Assembly (NCBI GenBank): GCA_006176705.1
Contig: QRFJ01003311.1
Location: forward strand, 186,001-250,000
Source: Cocos nucifera
Lineage: Eukaryota > Streptophyta > Magnoliopsida > Arecales > Arecaceae
Reading direction: 5' to 3'
Length of the DNA: 64,000 nucleotides
The notes beneath the pieces were generated by a model that was not told the origin of the DNA, did not search any database, and saw nothing but the letters and a program-made list of their open reading frames with translations. The translations under genes and the position numbers were made by a program. Every line of letters starts with the position of its first letter. The first letter of the stretch is position 1. Positions 1 through 11,593 of the stretch are shown here, piece by piece.

Positions 1-342
1 AAAATAAGCTTTTCTAATTTTTCTCAAAGTTGTTGAAGACTTGAATGAGCTTTTGAGGGATTGGTGAATTTGAAATGAAAACTTCTTTGCTTAAAGAGGG
101 CTTTTTGCTTAGGACTGAAATGAATGCTTGAATCCCTTGTATTTTTTCTTTCTTTAAGAGCCTTTATATCTTCAATAGATGCTACAGAGAAATTTGGATA
201 GATTTAGAGCCATTGGAAGACTTTAAATGTGCATTAAATATGGCATAAAATGGATGAAAAAATAGCTGTTGCAAAAATTTTCCATTACAAAAATCCGCTT
301 TTCTGCATTTCTAGCCTTTGCTTAGACTTGGGGGTTGACCTC
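1..342 (-). mobile_element. Sirevirus-like LTR 'H', distal part
   Basis: This stretch continues at 7348 after removal of the TG1 insertion; the 5-bp duplication acctc (338-342 and 7348-7352) shows the two parts were once joined. It is AT-rich and non-coding. The block ending at 342 (tttctgcatttctagccttt followed by ggttgacc) recurs in degenerate form at about 7375-7420, so this LTR carries a short internal repeat. Assignment to a Sirevirus-like LTR rests on the LTR end and polypurine tract at 7720. Its left end lies outside the window. Confidence 0.5.
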
Positions 343-1936
343 TGATAGGGACGTGATGTTGTCGTTAAGACACCGTGTTTATCAGTTTAATCTGACTTCT
401 TAAAATCATTGAAAATGCGTAGATAGCAGTGAGTCAGGTCGAATCCATAGGAAAGGTAGTATTTTAGATTTGAAATCTTTGATTTTTTTTTTAAAAAGAA
501 AAAGAAAATGATTTGAGTTTTTGGAATTAGGATTGAAGTCGAAAGATTAAAAATTAAAAGATGCAGAAATTTAAACTTGGTACTAAGATCTACTAATTAG
601 ATCTTGGCATCTACTTGCAAAGTAATAATTTAAAGTATAGAAATTAAATTGCAATAAAAATAAAAAGCAAGAAATTAAAGTGCAAAAATAAAATTTTTAT
701 TAATTAAAATTTTAAAATTTAAATACATGGAATTTAAAAGGAATAAAATAGCCTGATCTCTGATCTTGGATCACATTGGCAGAAAGATGGTGTAGAAGTC
801 CGGCTCTTCTTCTCGGCACCCATTGCTTTGAAGCAGCCTTTAACCCATAGCCTAGCTTCGCCCTGTACTAAAGCTTCACCTTGATCAGAGATGTTGATTT
901 TTGGAGGCCTAAGATCCCTTTTATAAAGCTAGGAGGGCTGGATATTTTTTCTAAAGGCAATATGGGACTAATAGCCTTTGTAATCGTCAAAATACAAAGA
1001 AATTTGGATAAATTTTGAATCAAATCAGCTTTGATATGACTCTAGTAAATCTGATGAAATCTGGCCATTCAATAGGAATCCAACGATCCAAAAATCATCA
1101 AAATCATATGCATATCAGCCCAGATCGAGTCGGATTAAATTCTGGCCGTTCGATCGCACATTGATGGAGGAAATCTGGCCGCAAATCATGTATCGGGAGT
1201 CTTGATCACCCCCGGGAGTGTTCTGGACCATTGGATCTTCATCTCTTGATTTTTTGGTCATTGGATCGTGCTAGATCGCTAATAGAATTTGAATCAAGCC
1301 TAGAAATCACCACCGCCGTCCGATCTTGACCGCAATCAACCGCAGCCGTCCGATCGCGCAATTACTATTCCCATGGACTGCGTGGACCGGCCACACCGCA
1401 CACCGCAGCCAATCAGTGCTCTTGTCGCTAGGTGAAAAGACCAAAATACCCTATGAGCCATGATAAATTTCTGTGGACCCTTTAAGGGTCTAGGTCCGCC
1501 ACATGGCAATCTCTGATTCGTCGGTTTCTGCTGAGCTGGCGGTCCACGCCTGGATCGCAGACCGACTGATGGCTTAAATGACTGAGTCGGCCTTGATGGC
1601 TTGGCTTGGCTTGGTGGCTCGGCTTACGGAGCCGACTGAGCCATTTTCTTTTTTTATTTAATTTTTATTTATTTTATATCTTTAAAAATTCATATCTTTT
1701 CCATTTTAGCTCCATTTTACTTGAAATTTATTTCATTATGATCAAAAAAATGAGCTCTTTCTATTGATAATAAAATTTTATTTTTTAATTTTTATTTTTT
1801 TTTTAATTAATTTTTTAATTAATAAAAATATGAATTTTTTCAAAAATTATATATAAATTGATTAATAATTCTTAAAAATTAATATAAATTAATTAATAAA
1901 TTAATACTTTTATTGGTGAATTTATGATGCTTATCA
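343..1936 (-). repeat. TG1 3' LTR
   Basis: The 1594-bp LTR lies next to the polypurine tract, so it is the 3' LTR in element sense. It is highly similar to 5778-7347 along its whole length. A TATAAAAGG box on the minus strand lies at 917-925, and a near-palindrome GGACCCTTTAAGGGTCT at 1475-1491. Many short repeats of the type CCGTCCGATC or CATTGGATC lie between about 1060 and 1370. Confidence 0.92.
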
Positions 1937-1949
1937 CACCCCCCAACTT
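1937..1949 (-). other. TG1 polypurine tract
   Basis: In element sense this reads AAGTTGGGGGGTG and abuts the 3' LTR start TGATAAGC. This is the expected position and composition of the plus-strand primer tract of a plant Ty3-type element. The equivalent site in TG2 is AAGTTGGAAGGTG. Confidence 0.85.
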
Positions 1950-3179
1950 AAGCTTTGCTCGTCCTCGAGTAAAGAAAGAATTTAGTTTTAAATACCTTTT
2001 AACTTTAGAGTTTCGAATTTTACCTAAGCAATTTTCAAAATGGCCATTGATATTCAGTAGAGCTTAAATGAGATATATCATTGGGGTATTAATACTTATC
2101 AATAGAAAAATTAAGTAAAGAACATTAAATTTTTCAGAACTTTTTCTAAATTATCCTACCTTTATCTCTGATTTGTCTAAACTTTCATATAGGCAAGTGT
2201 ATTGCTACTTCCATCCTTCATTTATTAATTTTTATTTTTACATTGCCCACTTTTTGATGCGAATATCATTGCTTACTTAGGCAACGAGACCCGATTACTC
2301 GGTGGAAAACCAATATTTTTTTTTTTTTTTAAATAACGTTGTACCACTATTGAGTGTCTTAACTCCTTAAGCTTTCTATTTGATCCATGTAGCGAGTCTT
2401 GGGCCAATGACTCCCAAACCAGTTGGCTTTAGGGCACTAGGTATAGAATACCCCTCGGGCTTACTAGCTCGAATCAAATAGGCTACGAGTTAAGACTAGC
2501 TTTACAACGAGCTTCTTTGCCCTTCCCACCTTTTGATGCGAAACTCAATGCTTGCTTAGGCAAAGAGGCCCGGTTACTCAGTGAGAAGTACTTGAAAACT
2601 ATTTTATTAAAATAAATTTTTATATGAAGAAAATGTATAGTTACCCTACACAAGCCTATAAAAAGTAGACTTTTCTTTGATGCTAATAGAAATAATTAGA
2701 AATGCTCCAAGGAAAAACTTTTTATGTTCTAGACTTAACTCTTTATTGAATTTTCTTAATACTTGATTCCTCAATATCTCACAGATTCTCTGATCTATGC
2801 ATCAATTTTCTTTTAAAAATGCTTAGTTTAATTCGATTCTTAAGCATAATCAAGTATCTAAATACTAAATACTAACTTTTTTGAGGACTTAAAATTTTTA
2901 ATTTTTTTTTTATTTTTCTCTCCCTCCAACTTAATCGACATTGTCCTCAATGGAGAAGAAAAAATAAAGGGATGTAATAAAGAACATGGAAGAATACACC
3001 TAACTCAGTATATTTTTGGTCCAGCACATGCCTTTGAAAATTTGAGCTCTCCCTCCAACTTATTCAAATTATCCTAAAAAAAAATAAACTAAAAAGATAA
3101 ATTAGATAAAAACTAAATATTGGGTTGCCTCCCAACAAGCGCTAAGTTTACCATCTTCAGCCAGACACAATGTAGCTTA
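1950..3179 (-). other. TG1 3' untranslated region
   Basis: About 1.2 kb without a plausible gene lies between the gag stop and the polypurine tract. Two landmarks are clear in element sense: CTTGTTGGGAGGCAACCC (about 3122-3139), which can fold into a small TTGGG/CCCAA hairpin, and CATTGAGGACAATGTCG (about 2938-2954). Both are recognisable signatures of the 3' region of Athila-group elements. TG2 keeps eroded copies of both. A second purine-rich stretch follows each conserved motif. In a complete element pol would lie upstream of this region; here gag runs straight into it. Confidence 0.7.
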
Positions 3180-4476
3180 CTATCCTATGTCGAATATTGG
3201 ATTGACAAATTCTAATGGTTTTGGATTGCCAATCTCAGAAAGTTGATTTATAATCTCATTATTGATATATTCATTGTTAATTTTAGGGATATAATTTATG
3301 ATTCCATTCTCAGACCCATGTTTATTAAGAATTTCTCCTATTTGTTCTTCTAAAATGCTCATGAATGGAGTTTTTGTATTAGAAGTTAAGTTTGATTCAA
3401 TGGGTGCTGGAATGGTGACTAAAGGACGATTTTAATTCTGGAGGTAAATTAATGTGATCTTGCTTAAACAACTCCATTGATATTTCATTACATGCCTCTT
3501 GATTTTTGTAAGAAGAACCAGCTTCTTGGATTGAAGAGAATAGGACATTAGGTTTATAAGTCTCGGAGTAAATCATCTATTCTCTTTTCCCTTTTTCTAT
3601 CTTATTTAAACTAGAACTAGCATCAGTACTAATTCTTGGCTCGGGTTCTTCTATGTGGTTAGTCTCAGTACTAACCAGTTCCTCTAAATTTTCATTTTGG
3701 CTAGCATCAGTACTAGCCTCTCTCACCTAGTCTTGGTATGGGTCCATAAGAATCCTATAGCTTTTAAGTTCAGGAATTACTTTGGTATTCTCAAATTGGG
3801 GATTCTTAGGTGAGACATTAAATTGATAACTTGGTCCAGGTGATTGGTGGACATTAGATGGGATTGTTTGAAATTGTAGGTTTGGTAGTTGATCTAGTTC
3901 TCTCCTCATGTTAGACTCAACTAATTATCCAATTTGAGCTTCTAGTCTGACGATAGATTGCTGTTGAGTCAGAATCAATTATTGAAGTTGGTTAAATCTA
4001 TCATCAGCTAGATTGGTCTGTTGAGGAGGTGGGTATGAGGGCTGATTATAATATGATGGCTGGATAAACTGACTAGGCTGACCATTATTATAGGCATAAT
4101 TTTGATATTGGGATCTATTTTGATAATTTTGCTTAAGTGAAATTTGGGTCTGAGCCTGAGTCTGTTGGGATGTCCAAGAAAAATTAAAGTTACTCCAATC
4201 TGAATTATATGAATTTGAAAATGGGTCATTAATCAATTTGGAGTATCCTTGAGCAGCTTGAACTTGTTCTTGGATAAAATGTGAAAACTGTGCAGTCATA
4301 GAACATTCACTCACATGATGGGTTGGGCTAGCACAGATTGAATAAGTCTCCTGATAATTAGAAGATGATGTGAATTGTACAGGAGATTGTTGACCTAGGA
4401 TTAGGAGTTGATCTATTTTCTGAGCAAGAAGGTCAACTTTATCTAATTTTTGGACAATTAGATTCATATTAACCAT
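3180..4476 (-). pseudogene. gag: TG1 gag remnant, C-terminal part only
   Basis: Minus-strand coding debris of a Ty3-type capsid polyprotein. The frame at 4476-3979 contains QKIDQLLILGQQSPVQ, then a zinc-knuckle remnant CASPTHHVSEC in which the second cysteine of the CCHC pattern is a serine, then a region rich in Q, N, Y and P. The frame at 3909-3727 and the end piece at 3362-3180 (SILEEQIGEILN to FDIG and a stop) follow, interrupted by frameshifts and stops. Every piece aligns with the plus-strand gag of TG2 (53712-55734), but the capsid core present there (MLPSFSG region) is absent. The sequence passes directly from the leader to the part just before the zinc knuckle, so roughly 0.7 kb is missing. 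No pol follows. It cannot make a capsid protein. Confidence 0.8.
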
Positions 4477-5538
4477 TATTATGTTTAATGTGAATCAACC
4501 ATTCAATTAAGTTCAACTAAATTAGAAAAAGTGATTTTCTATCGTACATATATTAGTGCAACCCTAACGTGTGGTTCAAAAAAAAAATTTAATTTTTTTT
4601 AATATTTTTTATTATTTTATTATATTAAAAATTAATTATTTTATTTATTAATTTAATTTAATTATTATTTTTAATATTTTCTTAGTTAGTTAAATTTAAT
4701 TTTTATTTTATTTTATTTTATTTTATTTTTATAAAAAGAAAGAAGAAGAAAGAAAGAAGAGTTCTAAAGAAGAGGTCCTAAGGAGTCCTAGAACTAAGAA
4801 GAAAGAGAAGAATTAGGTTTAATTAGATTTAATATTGGTTAGCAATCAAGTTGGTCAATCAATCTTAACTAAGGGTTATCCTAGATCTAGACAGCTCCTA
4901 ACTGCCAAGGTCACCTTCAAGCCCTCCAAGTGTAGGATTAGCCAATCAACTAGCCAGGTAAGTGTAAGATCGATGGGAGTCCCTCCGTTGCTTGCCTTAG
5001 ACACCAATTGTGCTTGGCCAGGTAAGCGAATGGAACCAATTAGAAACCACCTTCCTTCGGGTGCAGTCGTCCCTGAACCACTTTTTTAGACACCAGTCAA
5101 ATTGACTTATCCTAATCCGGTTCAACTCTTAGGATTTCTTATCCTATTGAGCTCGAGTTCCTAGGGTTGATGTCTAATTGATTTTAATTTAAAGGCTTAG
5201 GTCAATGTAGGATGTTGGTTGGTTGTTTGTGGGCTAAGGAAGGGTGATCAAATCCCCACCTTATCTTGTTTAATTGGGTTGTGCCCTTAATTTGATTTAA
5301 TATGAATATGCACAAAAAAAATTCAATCAAAGGGTTTTTTGTAATTTAAACTAAATGCATGCAACTAATTGAATTCTAAAAGGCTTACCTTATCTCCAGC
5401 AATCACCAAAAATAAATAAAAATAAAAATAAAAATAAAACTAATATGATGCATGCTCTAAATAGTTAGGATTTCTAATCTTATCATGAGGCTTTTAATTA
5501 AGTTTAAATGAATATTTTTTTAAAATTAATTTAAAAAT

Positions 5539-5569
<31 letters not shown>

Positions 5570-5753
5570 GAAAAGAGAATTAGGGTTAGGATTGATCTCA
5601 CCAAGCAAAACTCCTGGTTCTTTTTATTCTTTAATCTCTTCTTCTGCAAAATAATAAAAAAATTAGCAAGCAATATTTATAAGAAAATAAAAATTTTATT
5701 TATAATTTATTTATAGAAAAATCAAAGAGATCAAAAATTTAATATCCGTGCCT
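4477..5753 (-). other. TG1 leader region
   Basis: Non-coding leader between primer site and gag remnant. It includes simple A/T-rich tracts (AAAAT-type repeats near 5403-5437, AAAT repeats near 5537-5570, purine tract GAAAGAAGA near 4735-4765) and the leader module described separately. I see no convincing reading frame. An 84-codon plus-strand frame at 4835-5089 runs through the conserved module and is treated as chance. Confidence 0.6.
4951..5095 (-). promoter_or_regulatory. Leader module, two units (TG1)
   Basis: In element sense two successive units each begin with GTGTCTAA and end with CTTACCTGGC: 5095-5012 and 5006-4951. AGGTAAGT (4956-4963 on the plus strand) is the reverse complement of the ACTTACCT arm. 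The same arrangement and inner words (for example TTCTAATTGGTTCC) are found in TG2 and, in altered form, in the leaders of copia elements A, B and E. Confidence 0.7.
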
Positions 5754-5771
5754 TCCCCGGCAATGGCGCCA
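5754..5771 (-). other. TG1 primer binding site (tRNA-Asp type)
   Basis: The plus strand reads tccccggcaatggcgcca, which is the 3' end of plant tRNA-Asp(GUC) with a single difference. It lies six bases from the LTR edge at 5778. Use of tRNA-Asp is typical of Athila-group elements. This fixes 5778-7347 as the 5' LTR and the element as minus-strand. Confidence 0.85.
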
Positions 5772-5777
5772 AAAATT

Positions 5778-7347
5778 TGATGGAACGCGATGTTGTCGTT
5801 AAGACATCATGTTTATCTGTTTAATCTGACTTCTTAAAATCATTGAAAATGCGTAGATAGCAGTGAGTCGGATCGAATCCACAGGGAAGGTAGTATTTTA
5901 GATTTAAAATCTTTGATTTTTTTTTTGAAAAGAAAAAGAAAATGATTTGAGTTTTTGGAATCAAGGATTGAAGTCGGAAAATTAAAAATTAAAAGATGCA
6001 GAAATTTAAACTTGGTACTAAGATCTACTAATTAGATCTTGGCATCTACTTGCAAAGCAATAATTTAAAGTACAGAAATTAAATTACAATAAAAATAAAA
6101 AGTAAGAAATTAAAGTGCAAAAATAAAATTTTTATTAATTAAAATTTTAGAATTTAAATACATGGAATTTAAAAAGAATAAAATAGCCTAATCTCTGATC
6201 TTGGATCGGCATTGGCAGAAAGATGGTGTAGAAGCCTGGTTCTTCTTCTCGGCATCCGTTGCTTCAAAGTAGTCTTTAACCCATAGCCTAGCTTTGCCCT
6301 GTACTAAAGCTTCACCTTGATCGGAGATGTTGATTTCTGGAGGCCTAAGATCCCTTTTATAGAGCTAGGAGGGCTGGATATTTTTTCTAAAGACAATATG
6401 GGACTAATAGCCTTTGTAATCATCAAAATACAAAGAAATTTGGATAAAATTTAAATCAAATTAGCTCTGATATGACTCTAGTAAATCTAATGAAATCTGG
6501 CCATTCAATAGGAATCCAACGATCCAAAAATCATCAAAATCGGATGCATATCAGCCCAGATCGAGTCGGATTAAATTCTGGCCGTCCGATCGTGCGTTGA
6601 TGGAGGAAATCTGGCCGCAAATCATGCGTCGGGAGTCTTGATCATCGTTGGGAGTGTTCTGGACCATTGGATCTTCATCTCTTGATTTTCTGGCCATTGG
6701 ATCGTGCCAGATCGCTAATAGAATTTGAATCAAGCTTGGAAATCACCACCGCCATCCGATCTTGACCGCAATCAACTGCAGCCATCCGATCGCATAATTA
6801 CTATTCCCATGGACCACGTGGACCGACCGCACCGCACACCGCAGCCAATCAATGCTCTTGTCGCTAGGTGAAAAGACCAAAATACCCTGTGAGCCGCGAT
6901 AAATTTCGATGGACCCTTTAAGGGTCTAGGTCCGCCACGTGGCAATCTCTGATTCGTCGGTTTCTGTTGAGCTGGCGGTCCATGCCTGGATCATGGACCG
7001 ACTGATGGCTTAAATGGCTAAGTCGGCTTTGATGGCTTGGCTTGGCTTGGTGGCTCAGCTTACGGAGCCGACTGAGCCATTTTCTTTTTTTATTTATTTT
7101 ATATCTTTAAAAATTCATATATTTTTTGTTTTAGCTCTATTTTACTTAAAATTTATTTTGTTATGATCAAAAAAATGAGCTCTTTCCATTGATAATAAAA
7201 TTTTATTTTTTAATTTTTATTATTTTTTAATTAATAAAAATATGAATTTTTTAAAAATTATATATAAATTGATTAATAATTTTTAAAAATTAATATAAAT
7301 TAATTAATAAATTAATACTTTTATTGATGAATTTATGATGCTTATCA
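5778..7347 (-). repeat. TG1 5' LTR
   Basis: The 1570-bp LTR is followed on its outer side by acctc, the same five bases that precede 343. Its TATA-like TATAAAAGG on the minus strand at 6353-6361 is a plausible core promoter, conserved in the 3' LTR at 917-925. The near-palindrome GGACCCTTTAAGGGTCT is at 6912-6928. Confidence 0.92.
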
Positions 7348-7720
7348 ACCTCTATGACAGAAAGCCGAAAAACTCATTTTTCTACATTTTTAGCCTTTGA
7401 AACAGCAGAGGTTGACCCCTGGCTCAGAGGATGACCTAGGAGTCGTCCCCTTTGGTGTGCCAATCAGCCCCTTTGATAGGAGTCAACCTAAGGGTGGACC
7501 CTTTCTTAAAAATTAATTTTTTTTAAAATATAAATTTAAAAAATATGAAATTACCTCCAATAGATCATAAATCTTTTGTTCTTGCTCTTGAGACTTTCAA
7601 ATCAAAACTTGATAAAATTATGATTTTACCCCTAAAATACAATAAATATTTTCAAAGTCAAAATCATTAGTAATCTTCTCAAATGTTTTATAATCCTCAA
7701 AATCAATTCTTGAGGCAACA
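7348..7720 (-). mobile_element. Sirevirus-like LTR 'H', proximal part
   Basis: This is the rest of the LTR split by TG1. It ends at 7720 with ...GAGGCAACA, immediately followed by atctcttcctttttgatgatgac. In element sense that is a polypurine tract AAAAAGGAAGAGAT next to an LTR beginning TGTTGCC. The same tract-plus-LTR arrangement occurs in Sirevirus D at 25941. It is therefore probably the 3' LTR of an old minus-strand Sirevirus-like element. Confidence 0.55.
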
Positions 7721-8633
7721 ATCTCTTCCTTTTTGATGATGACAAAATATTTAAGTATAAGCAAAATAAGGCATGCATAAAACATTGAAGTAAAATAGTA
7801 CCATTAAGAATTTTGAGTTTAAAATTAAGGCAATGCATAAATATATTCAATTGATGTAAATTTTTAAGGCATGAGCTTTATAATATCAAGACATAATGTC
7901 AATGCCTATAGGTAGATGATCATAGTGCATCATTACCATAAAGGATTGAAAAATCATAGTATAAACTTCACTTTCTACAAAATAACTTAGTTCTTTTAAA
8001 AGAGAGATTTGGGGCTACAAAAATTTACCAATCATCATGTAATTTTAACATCATCAATTAATAATTATTCATCAAGCATATGATTTTAACATCATCAATT
8101 AATAATTATTGCTTATACCAAATAATATATTTACTCCCTCTTTTTGACATCATCAATTAAAAACTAATTTTTTCTTGTTTGAAATAAAAATTTACTCCCT
8201 CTTTTATGATAGAATAAGATGCCAATATTCAAAATACATAAGAGTCATAGGAGTCATACATCAAGTAAATAGTTCTAGTCAGAATACATAAAGATGCGAC
8301 ATGGAGTTTACATAAAGATTCTAGAAATAGAAATAGTTAGCCATACAAGATAAGCACCACATATAATCAAAATTAGCCAACATAAGTTATGAAGTAATTG
8401 ACTAAATATATGAATGCATACTTCATGAATATTCTTAATTTATCTTTAGTTCATTGCATACTTTTCGTATACTCATTATACTATAATGTCTCAATTTAAA
8501 TAAATGAATATTAGGGTTTCAAGCATCAAATTCATTAAGTTTTTTAAGTATTAATTCTTTAAGCATATACCTTGGTTTCAAGCATCAAATTCAGTAAGTT
8601 TTGCCGTCATCAAAATCAATCATGGGGTCAACA
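7721..8633 (-). mobile_element. Remnant interior and 5' LTR stub of element H
   Basis: AT-rich sequence with no usable reading frame. It starts with the polypurine tract of H. Its right end, ...catggggtcaaca at 8633, reads in minus sense TGTTGACCCCATGATTGATTTTGATGA, here given only to show the LTR-like start TGTTGACCCC and the TGATTTTGA word also seen at the D and H LTR starts. Directly to its right the sequence becomes copia LTR C. I infer an element reduced by internal deletion to its 3' LTR, a little interior and a stub of the 5' LTR. Two unrelated fragments side by side cannot be excluded. Confidence 0.4.
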
Positions 8634-9094
8634 TCATATAATTCATGTTCTTGATCTTAATGCTCATAGAATGACTTAGAGTTTAACTGTCAATCCTGAT
8701 TAGGCCATCCATATTATATTTCAAAATATCAAATCCATCTCATGGATTATTCTAGTCAAGGTTTTGCTAAATTAAAACACAATGATGCATTTTCTCCAAA
8801 CCCTTGGAGTGGTCAATCACATCTTAATCACATACTAACTTCACAAGTATTTGACTGTGCCTAAAAACCTTGCATCACTAAATTAAAAATTTAGATAGTT
8901 CGACACCAAAGTACAGTGAGTTGCTTGCAAGCCATCGTGGTGATCTCAGATCTAAGGGATACTTATATCCATATCCCATCAGAGCAATTCTCGATAGTAG
9001 AATGCTCTAGAGTTGGTCATGTTTAGTGATGATGTATCCTTATATCTCACCTATATGCCATACCAGTATCTCCACACTTCTTGGTTAAGAGGAC
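8634..9094 (-). repeat. Copia LTR 'C', left fragment
   Basis: This matches the distal part of the B LTRs (for example about 10850-11300 and 19050-19500) including the words tatttcaaaatatcaaatcc, gtgagttgcttgcaag and the 'ttaagaggac' edge. It is cut on the left by element H at 8633 and interrupted on the right by element B. The remaining piece is at 19789-20081. The two pieces read as one LTR once B is removed. Confidence 0.75.
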
Positions 9095-11580
9095 TGAAGA
9101 AACCAAATCTAGGGTTTCCTAAGTAGATCTTAAAATTTTTCAAGATCTTGCAGTGGAAGACTTAAATAAATCTAAAATTTATTTAAATAATCATGTAAAT
9201 ACCTAGATCTCAAATCTATTACATGATTAAGGCATGATATTAAATTAAAAATTAAAATCAAATAAGAAAAAAAAAGATTGATCAAATCAACCTAGATCTA
9301 CACTACATCAAATGCAGGTATGAAGTTTATAGATCAGATCTATTATCTGAGCAAGTTTAGATGTTCTAACTTATTGATCTAGGTTTGAGAATGAAGTCAT
9401 GAGACATACATGCATTCGACCTCTAGGAGTCATCCACACGAGCCTACGATCTCTGATCTGAAGTTCGATGCAGAAAATCAGCACAACATGCTAGTACTGT
9501 GCTGATCCTTCTTCAACGATCAATTTGATGCTTCCTTCTTCAAAATTTGGACTCTCTAAAATATAAGAAAGAAGATGAGAGTTTTCTGATCTGAGACTCT
9601 CTCAAAAAAACTTAAAAGAAAAAAGGAGAGATTAAAAATAAAACAGCCCTAGAAGAAGACCCTCTTCTTCTTCTCTTTTCTCCCACCTAGACACCTAGAT
9701 TGGTGCCTATGGAACCCCCACGCCCAAGGATCCTCTTTCTCTAATTTTTGTACACCCCAAATCTCTTCCAAAGATCTATATTTCATAAAAAAAATCAAAA
9801 TAAAATTCATCCAATAAATAGGAAAAAAGAAGAGTCCAAATTAGGTCAAATTTCTAGACTAGGAATATCCAAACATGGGAAGTTGTTGTGGCACCCAACA
9901 CTTGGGCACCTCCTCCACAATTTTTTGCATGGACTAGCAAGGGAGGGTGCACAAAAAAAAAAATTATTTTCATAGAATAAGAGAAGAATTAATTAAAAGA
10001 GAGGGCGATACTCAAGGAAAGATATTTTGGTCAATAAGGATTCTATCTCATAGAATCTTAAGCAAAACCAATTCCTCCTTTGACTTGGTCTTCCACCTAA
10101 CTTCCAAATATGACTTGGAGGGAGAGAGGAGGCATGAAAATCAGGAAGAAAGAGATTTTTCATGAAAAATACCTAAAAAATAGGTATGGGGGGTATTGGG
10201 ACCAAGGCGGCGCAAGGAGATAGGGAGTCCTAGTCACATTAGGACTCCTATTTTGACTTGATCAAACAAGATCTTTTAATCAAATAAAATCAAGGTTAAA
10301 CCAATCTAATTAAATAAGATCCTAACCCATTTAAAAACTTAATTAAATTAAATTATATTTAATTTTAATTTATTTTCTAATCAAATTAGAAAATTGGATT
10401 AATCCGAGTCCTAGTTAAACTAGGACTAGTTCTTCCTTGCACTTGGCTTATCCAATAAATCAATTAGACTTGATCCAATCAAGTCCAAACTAAATCTAAT
10501 TAATTAATATTTAATTACACTTAATCTCAGCTTATTGGCTTAATCAAATTAAGCTAATTAGCAATCTAATTACTAATTGATCTTCCTGCAACACTTGCAC
10601 TAGGTTAAACACCAATCATATTGATTGTTTAACCCTAGAACGATTCTTAATCGTTGATCAACCATCCGATCAGATCATAAGCTCTAATATGTGTGACCTC
10701 ATAGGTTTGAACCTAAGTTGATAGTATAGAAATAAATTTTTATACCAATCAAAGTGATCATCTAGCAATGATACCCAACAGTCGGATAGGTCAAAGGTGT
10801 AGAACACCATCCTTAGAACCCATGTGGATATAGTTTTCATATAATTCATCCCCTTGACCACAATGCTTGTAGGACACATTAGAGTTCAACTATCAACTCT
10901 AATCAAGTTGTCCATATTATATTTCAAAATATCAAATCCATTTGATGGATTATCCTGGCCAAGATTTTGCTATAATGAAATACAGTGATGCATTCTTCTC
11001 CAACTCTTAAAGTGGTCAATTTTATCTTGATCACACTCTGACTTCACAAGTACTTGACTATGCCCAGAAGCCTTCCATTGCTGAATTAAAAATTTAGTTA
11101 GTCAGGTACCAAAGCATAGTGAGTTGCTTGCAAGTCACTGAGGTGATCTTACGTCTAAGGGATACTTATACCTATATCCCATTAGAGATATTCTCAATAG
11201 TAGAATGCTTTGGAGTTGGTCACATTCAATGATGATGCATCCATACATCTCACCTATATGCTATACCAGTATCTCCACACACCTTGGTCAAAAGGACAAC
11301 CAACCTATATGGCATATAGTAACCTATGCTCGATAGACGCTGTCATCCTAATTAACAGCCTATCATTTAGTCATGAATAAATTTAAGGACTAATCAATAA
11401 ATTCTCTCTTTATCAAAACTAAATAGTTCTAAGAACTTCATCACAACAATGGAGTTCATTAGAAGATGTAAACGTGTGATGAAAAAAGATGTCAAAATAT
11501 TTTTCATTAATTAATAAATCAATTACAATATCTCAACCGTCAATAGGCTGATGATTGGCTTTGAGATATAATTTTCAACA
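9095..11580 (-). repeat. B 3' LTR
   Basis: The 2486-bp LTR begins TGTTGAAAATTATATCTC in element sense (right edge 11580) and ends near AACCCTAGATTTGG (left edge 9095). It is near-identical in layout to 17315-19788. Adjacent plus-strand open frames at 9748-10165 lie in the LTR and are not supported as genes. Confidence 0.88.
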
Positions 11581-11593
11581 ACTTTCACTTATC
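11581..11593 (-). other. B polypurine tract
   Basis: In element sense this reads GATAAGTGAAAGT, directly upstream of the 3' LTR start TGTTGAAAA and just after the pol stop codon at 11594-11596. Element E has GATAAGTGGGAGAT at the same place. Confidence 0.8.

Larger units (their letters stand above)
343..7347 (-). mobile_element. TG1: gag-only Athila-type Ty3 LTR element
   Basis: This is a structurally complete element of 7.0 kb on the minus strand, with LTRs at 343-1936 and 5778-7347 and a perfect 5-bp target duplication acctc. Its LTRs begin TGATAAGC and end TATCA or CATCA in element sense. It has a tRNA-Asp-type primer site and a G-rich polypurine tract. The interior is only 3.8 kb and holds a damaged gag frame and no protease, reverse transcriptase or integrase. 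The 3' region keeps the motif CTTGTTGGGAGGCAACCC, which I know from Athila-group elements downstream of pol, so I infer derivation from an Athila-type element by loss of pol. It is the same family as TG2. Compared with TG2 it has also lost the core of gag. The layout matches the class described in plants as terminal-repeat retrotransposons with GAG domain (TR-GAG). Confidence 0.88.

Noticed and set aside
4835..5089. Plus-strand frame across the TG1 leader module
   Set aside because: Antisense to the element, with no counterpart in TG2; the conserved nucleotides are better explained by the non-coding module.
5403..5570. AAAAT/AAAT repeats as a possible array of interest
   Set aside because: Ordinary A/T-rich simple repeats in a transposon leader.
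9748..10165. Two overlapping plus-strand frames
   Set aside because: They lie in the B 3' LTR, have low-complexity lysine-rich products and are broken in the other LTR copy.
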